Shown: positions 23,755 to 34,603, counted from the first letter of the stretch. The stretch is 64,000 bases of DNA from Pollenia angustigena (GCA_930367215.1 OV884058.1:216112208-216176207), one strand, 5' to 3'. Notes: generated from the letters alone by a model not told the origin. Numbers and translations: made by a program.

Positions 23755-24245
23755 GCGCAAGGATTTTCTCCCCTATGTTGTAACAAATACCGGCAACGCT
23801 TACTAAAGCGTCTCCGCATAGCCGGCCTTCGGCCGTGCGCAAGGATTTTCTACTCTATGGTATAACAAAAACCGGCTTGGCTAACTAAGGCTTCTCTGCA
23901 TAGCCGGCCTTCGGCCGGGCGCAAGGATTTTCTCCTCTATGATATAACAAAGACCGGCTTCGCTACCTAAAGCTTCTCTGCGCAGACGGCCTTTGGGCGG
24001 GCGCAAGGATTTTTTCCTTTATGGTATAACAAGTACCGGTTTCGCTAAGTAAAGCTTCTAAAATCTGCCTTGTTTCCGGCGACTTCGCAGAGAAGCTTTA
24101 GTTAGCGAAGCCGGTTTTTGTCATACCATAGAGGAGAAAATCCTTGTCCCCGGCTGTGCAGAGAAGCTTTAGTTAGCGAAGCCGGTACTTGTTTTTATCA
24201 AAGAGGAGAAAATCCTTGCGCCCGGCCATAGGCCGGCTATGCTTT
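23755..24245. repeat. 82-bp palindromic minisatellite, block 2
   Basis: Units begin GCGCAAGGATTTTCT at 23755, 23837, 23919 and 24001, an exact 82-bp period. Each contains TACCGGC(T/A)(T/A)CGCT, CTTCTCTGCATAGC and GCCGGCCTTCGGCCG. From about 24060 the units run in reverse orientation (GCAGAGAAGCTTTAGTTAGC), so the whole block is a large palindrome. It is more GC-rich than its surroundings. Confidence 0.75.
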
Positions 24246-24439
24246 CGAGTTTGTCCACGGACACTATGACACTGGACGTTATGACATGCCACCTTTTTGC
24301 AATATGTCCCGTTATTTTTATAAATAACATTTAGGAATTCGTCGTATAGTAATAATGAATGATTTAGACAAATAGTATGCCCGACAAAATGGGCTATTTT
24401 TCATATAATATTTTTGGGTGATTTTTCATTATGAAATTT

Positions 24440-24640
24440 AAAAAACGAAATATCGCCCAAAGAAAAATGGCCCAAAAAAATAAATGAAAAATCGCCCAAA
24501 AGAACATGAAAAATGACCCAAAAAGTTAAATATGAAATTTTGCCCAAAAAAAAACGAAAAAGGGCCCAAAATAAAAATGCAAAATGACCCAAAAAGAAAA
24601 AAATAATTTTTTCCCAAAAAAAATTTAAAAATTATCCAAT
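24440..24640. repeat. GCCCAAA/TGAAAAAT repeat block 2
   Basis: Same pattern as 23319-23510, and followed by the same GCAAAACAGTGTTTA(C/T)TATT segment, showing that a unit of about 1.1-1.5 kb (GCCCAAA block + MITE + minisatellite + tail) was duplicated in tandem. Confidence 0.65.
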
Positions 24641-24689
24641 TTGCAAAACAGTGTTTATTATTCATATAAATTTAGTAACATACAAATGT

Positions 24690-25030
24690 AAGTTTTATGT
24701 AAAAAACTGCATTGTTTCTTCGACAGCTGCGCGGCAGTATGGACAGTAATACCTATTTGAGCCCTCCGCCAAACTTTGTGCACTATTCAATAGTTAAATA
24801 TTAATTAATCACTGCATAGTTATAATCAATTACTCAAAACAGAATATAGCTTTTTGCAAGGTGGCATGTCAAAAAGTCCAGTGTCGTAATGTCCATGGAC
24901 ACTGTGACACTTTTGAAAATGTCATAACGTCTGTGGGCATTAAGATATTTTGCAAATGGACATCATGTCATTTTTAAAAATGTCATAAGGTCCATAATTA
25001 CTAAAGATGTTTAATACAAAAAAAGATCTA
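24690..25030. repeat. Short repeats of ATGTCCA(C/T)GGACA
   Basis: Contains several related pieces, e.g. AATGTCCATGGACACTGTGA and CAAATGGACATCATGTCATT, resembling the GTCCACGGACACTATGACAC tail of the minisatellite blocks (24253 and 25818). These probably represent an older, scrambled copy of the same tail. Confidence 0.45.
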
Positions 25031-25034
25031 CATA

Positions 25035-25167
25035 CACGCAAAGAAAAACCACACAACCAACAAAACTATTTTTAAAGAAACTTATTTTACCATAAAATGG
25101 TTGTCGGTGACAATGATATGGTTAAATTAAACATTTAAAAATGGTTTTGTTGTTTTTTCTCTGCGTG
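25035..25167. mobile_element. MITE with CACGC(A)AAGAAAAA termini (133 bp)
   Basis: Left CACGCAAAGAAAAACC and right TTTTTTCTCTGCGTG. TA lies to the left and CA to the right. A partial copy is at 23580-23730 in the preceding duplicated unit. A larger relative is at 59024-60316. Confidence 0.55.
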
Positions 25168-25199
25168 CATATATTAAACATATAACGAAAACAGTTTTG

Positions 25200-25795
25200 G
25201 GCGCAAGGATTTTCTCCCCTATGGTGTAACAAATACCGGCAGCGCTTACTAAAGCGTCTCGGCATAGCCGGCCTTCGGCCAGGCGCAGGTATTTTCTACT
25301 CTATGGTATAACAAAAACCGGCTTCGCTAACTAAAGCTTCTCTGCATAGCCGGCCTTAGGCCGGGCGCAAGGATTTTCTCCTCTATGATATAACAAAGAC
25401 CGGCTTCGCTTACTAAAGCTTCTCTGCGCAAACGGCCTTTGGGTGGGCGCAAGGATTTTTTGCTTTATGGTATAACAAGTACCTGTTTCGCAAAGTAAAG
25501 CTTCTAAAATCTGCCTTGTTTCCGAACGAAGGCCGACTTCGCAGATAAGCTTTAGTTAGCGAAGCCAGTATTTGTTATACCATAGAGGACAAAATCCATG
25601 CGACCGGCCGAAGTCCGGCTATGCAGAGAAGCTTTAGTTAGCGAATCCGGTTTTTGTTATACCATAGAGGAAAAAATCCTTGCCCCCGGCCGAAGGCCGG
25701 CTGTGCAGAGAAGCTTTAGTTAGCGAAGCCGGTACTTGTTGTATCAAAGAGGAGAAAAACCTTGCGCCCGGCCAAAGGCCGGCTATGCTTTCGAG
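25200..25795. repeat. 82-bp palindromic minisatellite, block 3
   Basis: Forward units to about 25515, then reverse units to 25795, followed by the GTCCACGGACACTATGACAC tail also present after block 2. It is longer than block 2 by extra inverted units, so copy number differs between the duplicates. Confidence 0.72.
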
Positions 25796-25959
25796 TTTGT
25801 AAGCTATGCCTTCAAGCTTGTCCACGGACACTATGACACTGGACGTTATGACATCCCACCTTTTTGCAATATTTCCCGTTATTTTTATAAATATCATTTA
25901 GGAATTCGACGTATAGTAAATCATTCATTGATTTAGACAAATAGTATGTAAGATTTTGA

Positions 25960-26290
25960 CGAAATTTTAAAAATGAAAAATGGCCTGGAAAAATTGGGCT
26001 ATTTTTCACAAAAATTTAATAAACGAAAAATCACCTAATAATAACGAAAAATAGCCCAAAAATTTTGGGTCACTTTTCATGTGAATTCAGGCCCATTTTT
26101 CATGGAATTTTTTTGAGCGATTTTTCATTTATTTTTTTGGGCCATTTTTCTTTGGGCGATATTTCCTACAGCCAAAAATAGCCCATCCATTTTGGGTCAC
26201 TTTTCATATGAATTCAGGCCCAATTTTACATGGAATTTTTTGGGGCGATTTTTCATTTATTTTTTTGGGCGATTTTTTCTACAGCTAACG
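25960..26290. repeat. GCCCAAA/TGAAAAAT repeat block 3, inverted
   Basis: Reads TTTTTTGGGC(G/C)ATTTTTC repeatedly, ending GGGCGATTTTTTCTACAGC. It is the reverse complement of the block that begins GGCTGTAGAAAATATCGCCC at 23311, as expected if the two blocks are the inverted arms of one composite element. Confidence 0.6.
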
Positions 26291-26600
26291 AAAACACTTA
26301 TGGGCGCAAGGATTTTCTCTTCTATGGTATTACAAATACCGGTTGCGCTCCTCTATGGTTTAACAAGTACCTGCTTCGCTAAGTAAACCTTCTGAAATCT
26401 GCCTTGTTTCCGAACGAAGGCCGACTACGCAGAGACGCTTTAGCTTGCGAAGCCGGTATTTTTGATTCCATAGAAAAGAAAATCTTTGCGCCCGGCCGAA
26501 GGCCGGCTGTGAAGAGAAGCTTAAGCTAGCGAAGCTGGTTTTTGTTATACCATAGAGTAGAAAATCCTTTTGCACGGCCGAAGGCCGGCTATGCTTTCGA
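26290..26600. repeat. 82-bp palindromic minisatellite, block 4
   Basis: Begins GGGCGCAAGGATTTTCTCTT and ends with GGCCGAAGGCCGGCTATGCT. It is shorter and more diverged than blocks 2 and 3. Confidence 0.68.
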
Positions 26601-26633
26601 ATTTGTTAACATTTTGTGGACATTATGAGCGTT

Positions 26634-26710
26634 GTGAAACCTTCTCCATTTTCGAAATAACGGTATTGGATTCAGCGTACCCGAATTAGGTTAAAGCGCC
26701 AGTTGCCCTG
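26634..26710. repeat. Fragment of the 7268-8939 foldback arm
   Basis: CATTTTCGAAATAACGGTAT followed by GGATTCAGCGTACCCGAATT matches the foldback arm near 8270-8350 (CATTTTCGAAATAACGGTAT, GGATTCAGCGTCCCCAATTA) with an internal gap. Confidence 0.55.
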
Positions 26711-27423
26711 CTTGTCTCAAAAAAAGTCTCAAATTGATAACACTTGCGAAAAGCAGTAAAAAAACCTTTTTAAATATAATTGTAACGAGAAATTAATTGT
26801 ACTTTATATTTAAACTGTGTACTTTTTTTCTTAACCTTTAATAATCAATGCACTTAAACTGCAACAAAAAAAAGTGTTCCCAGAGATATTTGCCCAAATT
26901 TATTTTAAATTAGTGTTTTAATAAATAAAACTGATGCATTTTCGCATATCGTTGATTCCACCGGTATGTTGTAGTTTTAAGCATGAAGATATGCTAAAAC
27001 TACTTAAGAGTTTTTAGTCCCTTAACGGAAATTCCGTTCACAGCCCCACGACAGTCTAATATTTCACCTAATGCTTAATTTTTGGCAGCATACTTCAATA
27101 AAGTATTATTTGCAGTATCTTCAGAACTACTTGGAACAGAGTCTAGTTTTACTTGGCGTATATTTATGATAAGCTTGTGGACTAATTAAAGTTGATTTAT
27201 AAGTCGCGACATTGAAGAACCTTCGCAACTTATCACTTTAGGGCCCTTTTTATCTTTTAAATCAGTTCGAAATATCTACACAGATTACATCTTTGTAAAA
27301 ATATATACATATGTATAAAATTTAGAATACCGTCAAATTGCTTATTACTTTTTAAGCTAAACATTTTTTTTTGTAGTATTTTGAATTGTTTTTAATTTTT
27401 GTTTCAGGAACACACGCTTATAA
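26711..27423. other. No gene recognised
   Basis: AT-rich interior of the hAT-bounded block; nothing coding was seen. Confidence 0.45.
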
Positions 27424-28200
27424 AGGGTGGTTAAATTTTAAGGGCCGATGTTCAATGTGAAACACACCTAAACGCCAAGTTTTTTTCTGCATTTCTTTTG
27501 ACATTTCTCAATTTTTGACTGACTCAATTTGAACCATGGATAGAAACACAATCGAGCAAAGTGATAAAGTTTTTCAGGTTTATTATAAAAATATGCGTTT
27601 AAATTAAAATGCATATCCTGCACTTCGTGATTTAGTGATGAGGCACATTTTCACTTCAATGGATTCGTCAACAAACGGAATTGCCGCATTTGGGCGAATG
27701 ATAATCTAAGAGTGATTGTCGAAAAACCAATGCACCAGCAAAGAGGGACTATTTGCTGCGATTTATTGCCTGGCGGCATCATCGGGCCATATTTTTTCCA
27801 AAATGAGGACGGTCGGGCAGTTACTGTGAATAATGTTCACTATCGTGAGATGATAACGAACTTCTTATTGCCCGAATTGGAAGATATGGATGTGGACGAT
27901 TTGTGGTTTAACAGGACGGTGCCACTTGTCACACAGCTAACGAATAATTAGCTCTTTTGCGCGACAAATTCAATGTCCAAGTTATCTTACGTGATCATGT
28001 GATTTGACACTGTTGGACTGTTTTCAGTGGTGTTATTTAAAAGAAAAGGTGTACGTCGTTAGCCAGCAAAAAACATTCGGCACATTAACGGCATAGAACC
28101 TCAATTATGCCTCAGTCATCGAAAATTTAGACCATCGGATGCAGGTGTGCCGCCGAGGTCGTGGCGTTCATTTGGCCGATAGTTTGTTCCATACATAATT
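27424..28200 (+). pseudogene. Mariner-family element, degenerate relative of 51066-51976
   Basis: Starts AAGGGTGGTTAAATTTTAAG, the terminus of the 51066 copy. Scattered transposase pieces follow: MDRNTIEQ at 27538, SKNQCTSKEGL, DMDVDD, then in other frames CDLTLLDCFQW and IENLDHRMQVCRRGRG. Several stops and frameshifts; the right terminus is not recognisable. Much older than the 51066 copy. Confidence 0.7.
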
Positions 28201-28550
28201 AAACCATACCAATATTATCATTATAAAACGAAATGTAATTTCCTAAATAATTTGTGTTTTTTAATGTTTTTTGCCTTTTGTAACATTTTGTTTTGACATT
28301 CTTAAAAAAGTTTAAGTTTTCCCAAAACATATTCAATTAAAACCATACTTTAATTACGGGTACATTTTTAACAAAAGTAAGGAAAACGTATGTAATTTAC
28401 ACAAAACTAAAATAACCGGTTTATTTTACTTAAACAACCGGTTTATTCGATATTCGAAAAATGGACATTTTAAAATATCCGACTTAGGCAAAACTAAAAT
28501 ATCCGGTTAAAACCAGTCGAATACTAACCGTTCGATCTCCCCATTCAGGA

Positions 28551-28952
28551 TACACATTATGGTTAATTGGCACAAAAAATAAAACAAATATTTATTATTG
28601 TTTGTACTTAACGGTACAAAAGTGTAAAATTGAAAAAAGTTAAATTGCAAAATATGGCCAAAGACAAAGGGACAGACAAAGTAAATGGCATTTTTGGCCT
28701 AGAATTCTTATTGTAGCAAAACAAGTCGTCAATGGAATAAAAATCAATGTAATTTAATAAAGAAGTACGCTCTCAGGTTTTTGTGTCTGGACGTTTGAAT
28801 TATAAAGGCAGATGATAGAACTAAAATAGAACTGAACAAGAATTAAACTTGAACTAAACTAGAGCTAAACTGGGACTGATCTAGAACTCAACTAGAACTT
28901 AACAAGAACAATTTTATTAATAAGAGTTAGTTTTAATGTGCTAGTTTCCCAA
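28551..28952. repeat. Degenerate AGAACT(A)AACT short tandem repeats at 28815-28915
   Basis: Runs of ACTAGAACTTAAC/GAACTAAACTAGAG, about 12 bp per unit. The same pattern occurs at 56820-57065 and, reversed, around 61405-61455. The rest of this stretch shows nothing recognisable. Confidence 0.45.
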
Positions 28953-29200
28953 TTCTAACTATTGATTAACTAGAATTTATTGTTGGTGGAATAAGATGGG
29001 CATTTGACTGGTTGCTTGGGCCAGATCATCAGGAAACTTCATCCAAAGATTTTAGAAAAGCTTAATATATTATTCAAATAAAACTGTTTAGCGAATAGGA
29101 ATATAAACCTTAAAAATCTTACCCGTAATAACATCAAAGCTTAAGCAAAACACCAACAACAAACTGTGAGTTAATCTTTTCTTACAATCCCGACTATTTG
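28953..29200. repeat. Dispersed repeat R, copy 3
   Basis: Contains CACTGGTTGCTTGGGCCAGA and TCATCAGGAAACTTCATCCA with the downstream ATAAAACTGTTTAGCGAATA. Shortened compared with 6716-7110. Confidence 0.55.
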
Positions 29201-29331
29201 ATTTATAATCAGAGAAGACAAAACAAAGCAATATTCAATTCTTTTACAGCAAAAAGAAATTACCAAAAACGCAACAAAAAATTGATAAAACTGCAAAAAA
29301 AGCAAAAAAAAGCACTAAAAAATGTTTTATT

Positions 29332-29960
29332 CTAATTCTTGCAAATCATCACAATTATTACAATTGTATTTACTATCATGTGGGCTTTTATGTTTTCCAA
29401 TTTTAATTTTATACGTCGATCTGTTAAAAGCGTTTTGTATAAAGAGAAGCTTCTTTCTACATCAACGGAGGTTGACGGTGCATATTTAAATTTGACAATT
29501 TCCTTAGAGGACAAACTTTTTACATATTCATCTTTTGGAACAGTACCAGACTCTAAAATATATTTTATTTCCAAAAACTGCTGATATTCGGGATTTCTTT
29601 TTAATATTTTCTCAAATTTCTTTTTATATTGTTGGTCCTCGATCCTGCAAAGTCCGTCAAAAACTGTCGATAAAGCATTAGTGCTCTCTGTAATTAAAAA
29701 CCCGCAGTTTGCAATTTTTTTATAGCAACCAAAATGTTTGCAAAATTGTATTTTAGAAATGCAAGTTAAGAACTTAGTTCGGTGTTTTCCAATATTTTTT
29801 TTGGATTGCACAATTGAGTAGGCATCTTGACTCTCAAGTTTTAAAACAACGGCTTTAACTTCATCAAGATGTTCAGCGTAGTACATTGCCGCTTCTAACC
29901 AAGTACCCCAACATGTTGGGGTGCCTGTATTTTTACAAAACTTCTTAAGTCAAATTTAAA
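29332..29960 (-). pseudogene. hAT transposase C-terminal part
   Basis: An open frame of about 200 codons without an initiating ATG at its upstream end; it runs from KFCKNTGTPTCWGTWLEAA to the stop at 29332. The C-terminal part FKYAPSTSVDVERSFSLYKT followed by LLTDRR is the hAT dimerisation region (YAP-TSVDVERSFS-YK--L). The DNA-binding finger and the first catalytic aspartates are absent, so this is a 5'-truncated copy. Its end sequences were not identified. Its uninterrupted frame suggests modest age. Confidence 0.72.
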
Positions 29961-30022
29961 AAGTTTAAAAAACTGTTGTTAATTATATGAATTTTCATTC
30001 AAAAAACATTTTTGTTTACGTT

Positions 30023-30317
30023 CAAGGCGAATTTACACAAGGTGAACTTATCTTGCTTCGTAAGCAACAGCTGATTACTAACCTTGTGTCAAAATGGTAT
30101 ACCGTCCTGTTGGTTCTGGGGAATCTTCACTAAATTCTTTAATTTTCGATTAAAATTGTGAAATTTAAAGCTTTTTTAAGTTATAAAATTTCAAACAAAC
30201 ACAATTTAATATAATACAAAATTAAATATTTCTTTGAATTTTTGACACAACGTTAAAATGTTTAACAGTGTTGTAAAACGTTTTCAAAATAAGACCACCT
30301 TGTATGAATTCGCCTTG
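30023..30317. mobile_element. 295-bp MITE with perfect 8-bp duplication (hAT-type)
   Basis: Ends CAAGGCGAATTTACACAAGG and, reversed, CAAGGCGAATTCATACAAGG. TTTACGTT abuts both ends (30015-30022, 30318-30325). Eight bases fits hAT (or P) transposition. Non-coding. Confidence 0.7.
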
Positions 30318-30496
30318 TTTACGTTTTTAAAATTTTGTAATATAAACGAAATTTTCCTATAATTTTGGTTTATTTTATTATTTAATAAAAATAATTTTTT
30401 TTTTATTTTTATTTCTTCAATTACATAACCGAGCCCTTAGGGCCTTTTATGGTTAATAAAAGCCGAGTTTTTTTTTTAACTTTTATGCTTTCTTAT

Positions 30497-30685
30497 CAAA
30501 GTAATTTTCGTGGGAATACAAAATTTCAATATACAAGATTTTGTTTGTTGTTCTAAATTTCCAATTTTTATTCTTGATAAAAACACTGAGATTTATTGTT
30601 GGTTGGATACGCTATTCCTAGGCGCATTTCACTGGTTGCTTAGGCCAAATCATTAGGAAACTTCATCCAAAGATTTTAAAAACTA
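30497..30685. repeat. Dispersed repeat R, copy 4, left half
   Basis: Runs from AAAGTAATTTTCGTGGGAAT to AAAGATTTTAAAAACTA, where the LINE insertion begins. It continues at 33338-33465 with AAAACTAAAGATATTAAACA. Confidence 0.65.
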
Positions 30686-31013
30686 AGGTTAGGTTAGCTT
30701 CCATTGGCAGCCGTGATCAAGCACAGCTCACGTGGGTCCATTAATAAGTTCCCGTTGTGTTACCATATCACACATACGGATGAAACGATACGAGTAAATA
30801 CAAGTACATATTCGATACTTTTATATAAGTACCAAGTATTTTTGTAATCGATACTTAGCAACCGAGTAATAAGTAGTATCGGTAAAAAAATACTCGGTAT
30901 CGGTCAAAAGTAATCGTTTAACTTTGGTATTGAAATTAATCTTAAATTTTTGATTATTTCCCAAGGCTGGAGCAGCAGTAACGGTATCAAGAAACCGTTT
31001 GACCAGTAAACAC

Positions 31014-31761
31014 TAGGGATGCCAATCCCGAATACCGAAAACCCAAGATTATTCTAAAAATTTAAGTCCCGAATCCCGGGGTTTGATATAAAAATCCCGA
31101 GATTTTGGGCTTAGTTAAAATTTAATATTAAATCATACTGGCCCATGAATCTAATTTTTAACTGGTTACAAAAAAAGCCAATAGTGAATAAATGTTACAT
31201 GCAATGCATTATGTACCACGAAAACAAAATCAGATGGTGGGTCTTTTTTCTAAGTGGATGATAATAGAACTGCGCACGCAAAATGCAAGTTGTGCAAATA
31301 GGTGTTAACAACTACCAAAAATCTTTTGACACATACAAGTTTTTTTAATTAGATTAATAAAATATAATTGAGATAAAATAAATTAAATATATGTAGTTAT
31401 TTATTTACGATACCACCCAGAAGTGTTGAATGCGAATATTGGTTTCGTCGGCAGCATATGTTTGCGATAAAATAAGGTATCAATTATCTGACGTCATTAA
31501 TTTGTTTATAAGTTTTAATACCTAATACTTCCGTATTAGTTTAAAAGAATACATTAAACAGTTTTATTTTGTAATGACTTTAATTTTCTTCATGAATTAA
31601 TTTGTTTTAATTCTTATACATAAACATTAAATTATAATTATATGAATTGGCTTTTATATATGAAATCCCGAAAAATCTCGATCCGTCCCGGAATCCCTTT
31701 TTTTGAATTAAAAATCCCGAATCCCGGGTTTCAAAAAACCTGGTCCTGTTTGGCATCCCTA
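31014..31761. mobile_element. Nested hAT element with TAGGGATGCCA ends (748 bp)
   Basis: Left TAGGGATGCCAATCCCGAAT, right reversed TAGGGATGCCAAACAGG. Flanks GTAAACAC and GTCCACAC match at six of eight positions. AATCCCG(A/G)(A/G) repeats are frequent near both ends. A piece near 31410-31460 (SVECEYWFRRQHMF in one frame) may be a remnant of a hAT dimerisation domain; weak. Confidence 0.6.
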
Positions 31762-31769
31762 GTCCACAC

Positions 31770-32205
31770 CTATAAACCACATATCGTCTAGGTCCATTTC
31801 CTCAATTTCTGGCTATAGGAAGTCCGTTATCATCCCGCGATAGCGAACACCATTCACGATAATTGCTTGGCCGGCCTCATTTTCGAAGACGCCGCCAGCC
31901 GCAGAACTAACTGGGGAGCATGCACATATATTTTCCCGTTTCCTACAAACCCGGTTTGCTGAAATTTACGCGCAATTCTCCCGATTGTGGAAACATTTCG
32001 TCGATTATACTGACCAAAAAAATCACGATGTGCATTAAATGCATTTTGATTGAACGCCCATTTTCGTAAAAGGCTTTATTAATCTTAACGCGCTGCTCAA
32101 TTGTGTACCTTTCAATAATCGAAGTTGTCTAATATTGAAACAAAAAATTTGACGTTAAGGTGTGTCTCACAATTAACATCATGGATTATGGTTTTACCAG
32201 CCTTT
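31770..32205 (-). pseudogene. Mariner-family fragment, degenerate
   Basis: On the minus strand, pieces of an N-terminal mariner transposase (YTIEQRVKINKAFYENG) and, separately, DNGLPIA and GNGPRRYVVY occur near a decayed terminus reading AAAGGCTGGTAAAACCATAA. Related to the 51066-51976 family but heavily mutated. It lies next to the 31014-31761 hAT. Confidence 0.55.
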
Positions 32206-32853
32206 ATTATATATTTATCAATTTAAAAATAAAATACATACATTATTTGGCTTAATTTCTTCGACCTTCTTAATATTATTTCCTTTTTTTTTTTGAATTT
32301 GTTTGTAATATAAAAAAACCGAAAAATCCCTGAAGAAGCTATTAATTGAGATAGCGAAATATTGAATAAATTTTAAATAAATATTCTTTATATAAAACGG
32401 ACCTTGAGCTTGAGAAATTATTGAAAGGAAATAATATACATATTGACATTTAAGATAAATTCATAGCGACATTGATTTCTGGAATAAAAGGTGAATGAAG
32501 GTTGTTATCCTGAACGTTCTTTAAAATTTGCTTTCCTAAGATAAAAAAGATTTTTCGAAAGGAAATTGGCACTAGGTGGTAACTAAAAGTGGTCTCAATC
32601 TTTACACTCATCGTTTTTCACAAAAATTCTAATAGGTCGAAGTTCTTATTTTATTGTATAGAACTAAAACACTAATAAGAACGTTTTGCAATGCTGCTCT
32701 CTATTCGTTTATCATACAAACCGATACAAGTACCCATACAAGTAACTAAGTATCGATACTTTTTTTTCGATTCTAAGTAGGTATCGATACTTTACGAGCG
32801 ATACCACATCGAGTAAAAGTATCGATACTTTATAGGTATCGTTTCATCCCTAA

Positions 32854-33337
32854 TCACACCGTCTCGGGGCTGTTAGTATTCCCATGCAGCGATCCGGTCG
32901 ATTCAATAAAGGAGTAGATCATGTTTACATCAACATCAGAGAGACAAGTTTTGTCCCCAAGGGCTCTTCGACCAAACATTTCGAGTCTTAGATCAGCGAA
33001 TGCCGGGCAATTACAGAGAAGATGTTTCATTGACTCTTCCTCCTCCTCATCACCGCAACTTCTACATAAGTCATTATAAGGGAGCCCCAGCCTCTGGGTG
33101 TGCCTCCCAATGGGCCAGTGGCAGGTATAACCGCAATTAGGTTTCTTAGATGATGTCTGGACAGCTGTAATGGCCGCCGTGTCCTTTTTTTCATCTATGA
33201 TGGGCCAGATTTTCCTGATTTTCCCACAGGTAGTTTCATCGTGCCACATCTGACTGGCAATAATATGAAATTTGTGCGCTATAAGTTGCTCACACCTTGG
33301 GAGTGAAGCACCTACATTATATGTGGAACCGCAGCTG
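32854..33337 (-). pseudogene. LINE ORF C-terminal part (Jockey/I-like)
   Basis: Reads KFHIIASQMWHDE, WPIIDEKKDTAAI, then HWPIGRHTQRLGLPYNDLCR and the cysteine/histidine cluster CRSCGDEEEEESMKHLLCNC. This is the region after the RNase H domain in dipteran non-LTR retrotransposons. It is cut at 33337 by 5' truncation and near its stop by the hAT target duplication. The longer frame running past 33337 is a chance fusion with repeat R. Confidence 0.7.
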
Positions 33338-33465
33338 AAAACTAAAGATATTAAACAAATAAAACTGTTAAGCGAATAAGAATTATTAGCAACAGTTTTA
33401 TTTGTAACAATATCAAAGCTCAAACAAAAACAACAACAACAAACAGTTTAAGTTTTCTTACATTT
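33338..33465. repeat. Dispersed repeat R, copy 4, right half
   Basis: Continues ACTAAAGATATTAAACAAAT through CAATATCAAAGCTCAAACAA to CTTACATTTCCC, matching 6905-7040. Confidence 0.65.
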
Positions 33466-34362
33466 CCCAATGCTTTAAGCTTTATGCTTTCTTCGACTTA
33501 AGATGTTTTGTCAAAATGCCACAGATATAATTTGTCGTTCTGTTATAATAACTGCAATATTGATCCTAGACTCTATAAAGTATAAATATTCTGGAACCTT
33601 AGGAGTATAGAAGTTCAAATCACGATGCCCGTCTGGCTGTTGAAATTGGTTTTGCGAAGCCACCAGATATAATGGGGACTTGGTTAGTATACATAAATTT
33701 AAATTTTGCTATTGAAACAAATGGTTGGGGGATTTGAGCCAAAAAGCAAGACCGCCTCTAATTTTTCTCATAAAATCCTTTGTTATTGTAATTTTTTATA
33801 TATCCTTTTTTCGATTTATCTGAAGAACAGCAGCACCCACAGCTTCCAAATTTGATACAAGCATCTTGGTTATCAATCAGAGAACGGCTTTGTGCAATTG
33901 CAAAAAAATCGCATTAAATGAACAGCAACAAATAAACTCACTTGCGGTCATACAATCAAACTTGCGCAACCGCAAATATTCGCTGCTGGTTTGCAGTCAT
34001 AATGCACATCGTGATTTGTTATTTATGCCATCGTTAGCTTCGTTTTTTAATAAAGATGATTGTGTGTTCGGTGCGACAATGATTGTTTTGGTAAAGAAAA
34101 AAAATTACAAACAAAAAAGCCAGAAATCAAGCAATCATTACTCATTCAGCATTAACTATGTATGTAGTACAAGAAAAAATTTAAATGAAACTAAACGCAC
34201 ATATGTAGGCACAAACAAACAATTTCCATAGAAACAGACTTTTTTCATCTTAAAAAGTACAGTAGTTCTGTATGTAGGTACAATATATTCTTGTTATTGT
34301 TGTTTTTATTGTTGTTAATTTTAAGAAAGCATGAGAGTGGTTTATTGTTGTTATTATTGTTA
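33466..34362. other. No convincing gene; fragment of the dipteran dispersed repeat at 33540-33660
   Basis: CTCTATAAAGTATAAATATTCTGG resembles the 17945-17970 part of the repeat at 17877. The open frame 33866-34231 (121 codons) has no recognisable domain and biased composition; it is treated as chance. Confidence 0.4.
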
Positions 34363-34601
34363 CACAGAAAAAATTCTCCAAAATTGTTCACCAATTAAAG
34401 CATTAATCAAAAATAAAATCAGTTTTAATTAAAAATTTAATCAAGTGAGTTAAACGTTTAATCAAGTAAATTAAACGTTTAGTTAATACTATTAACTGGT
34501 TTAATTGATACTATTAATTTGTTTATTGGTGCAAATTTAATTAAATTTTTAATTAATATCACAAATTTTTTAATTGAAATCAATTTTTATTTTTTTCTGT
34601 G
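34363..34601. mobile_element. CACAGAAAAAA-type MITE, copy 3, TA duplication
   Basis: Left CACAGAAAAAATTC, right TTTTTTTCTGTG. TA on both flanks (34361-34362, 34602-34603). The interior has ATTAAACGTTTAATCAAGT repeats as in the copy at 2202-2526. Confidence 0.65.
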
Positions 34602-34603
34602 TA

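Larger units (their letters stand above)
21398..28542. mobile_element. 7.1-kb block with hAT-like ends and a perfect 8-bp duplication
   Basis: ATTCAGGA is present immediately outside both ends (21390-21397, 28543-28550). The left end reads TTAGGGAGATCGATTAGTCG, the right end reversed GGGGAGATCGAACGGTTAGT. Both ends are followed by AACCGGTTTT-type subterminal repeats. An 8-bp duplication and GGGAGATCGA ends fit hAT. No hAT transposase was recognised; the interior is made of later insertions (Harbinger relic, palindromic arrays, mariner relic). Confidence 0.68.
30775..32852. mobile_element. hAT element with TAGGGATGAAACGATAC-type ends (2078 bp)
   Basis: Left TACGGATGAAACGATACGAG, right reversed TAGGGATGAAACGATACC. 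Flanks ATCACACA and ATCACACC form an 8-bp duplication with one mismatch. Subterminal GTATCGATACTT repeats are abundant. The same left terminus starts again at 63921. Non-coding apart from nested pieces. Confidence 0.65.
30686..33337 (-). mobile_element. 5'-truncated LINE inserted in repeat R, carrying nested elements
   Basis: AAAACTA flanks both sides (30679-30685, 33338-33344), a target duplication inside repeat R. The 3' end on the minus strand is ...CTAACCTAACCT, a tail type seen in dipteran non-LTR elements. Only the extreme C terminus of the ORF remains. The LINE is itself split by the hAT element 30775-32852. Confidence 0.65.

Noticed and set aside
23755..26600. Regularly spaced palindromic repeats that look like a CRISPR array
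   Set aside because: The 82-bp units repeat in full with no unique spacers, invert midway, and lie in an insect-type repeat region with no cas genes.
33866..34231. 121-codon open frame as a host gene
   Set aside because: No domain, no splice context, composition typical of AT-rich chance frames.
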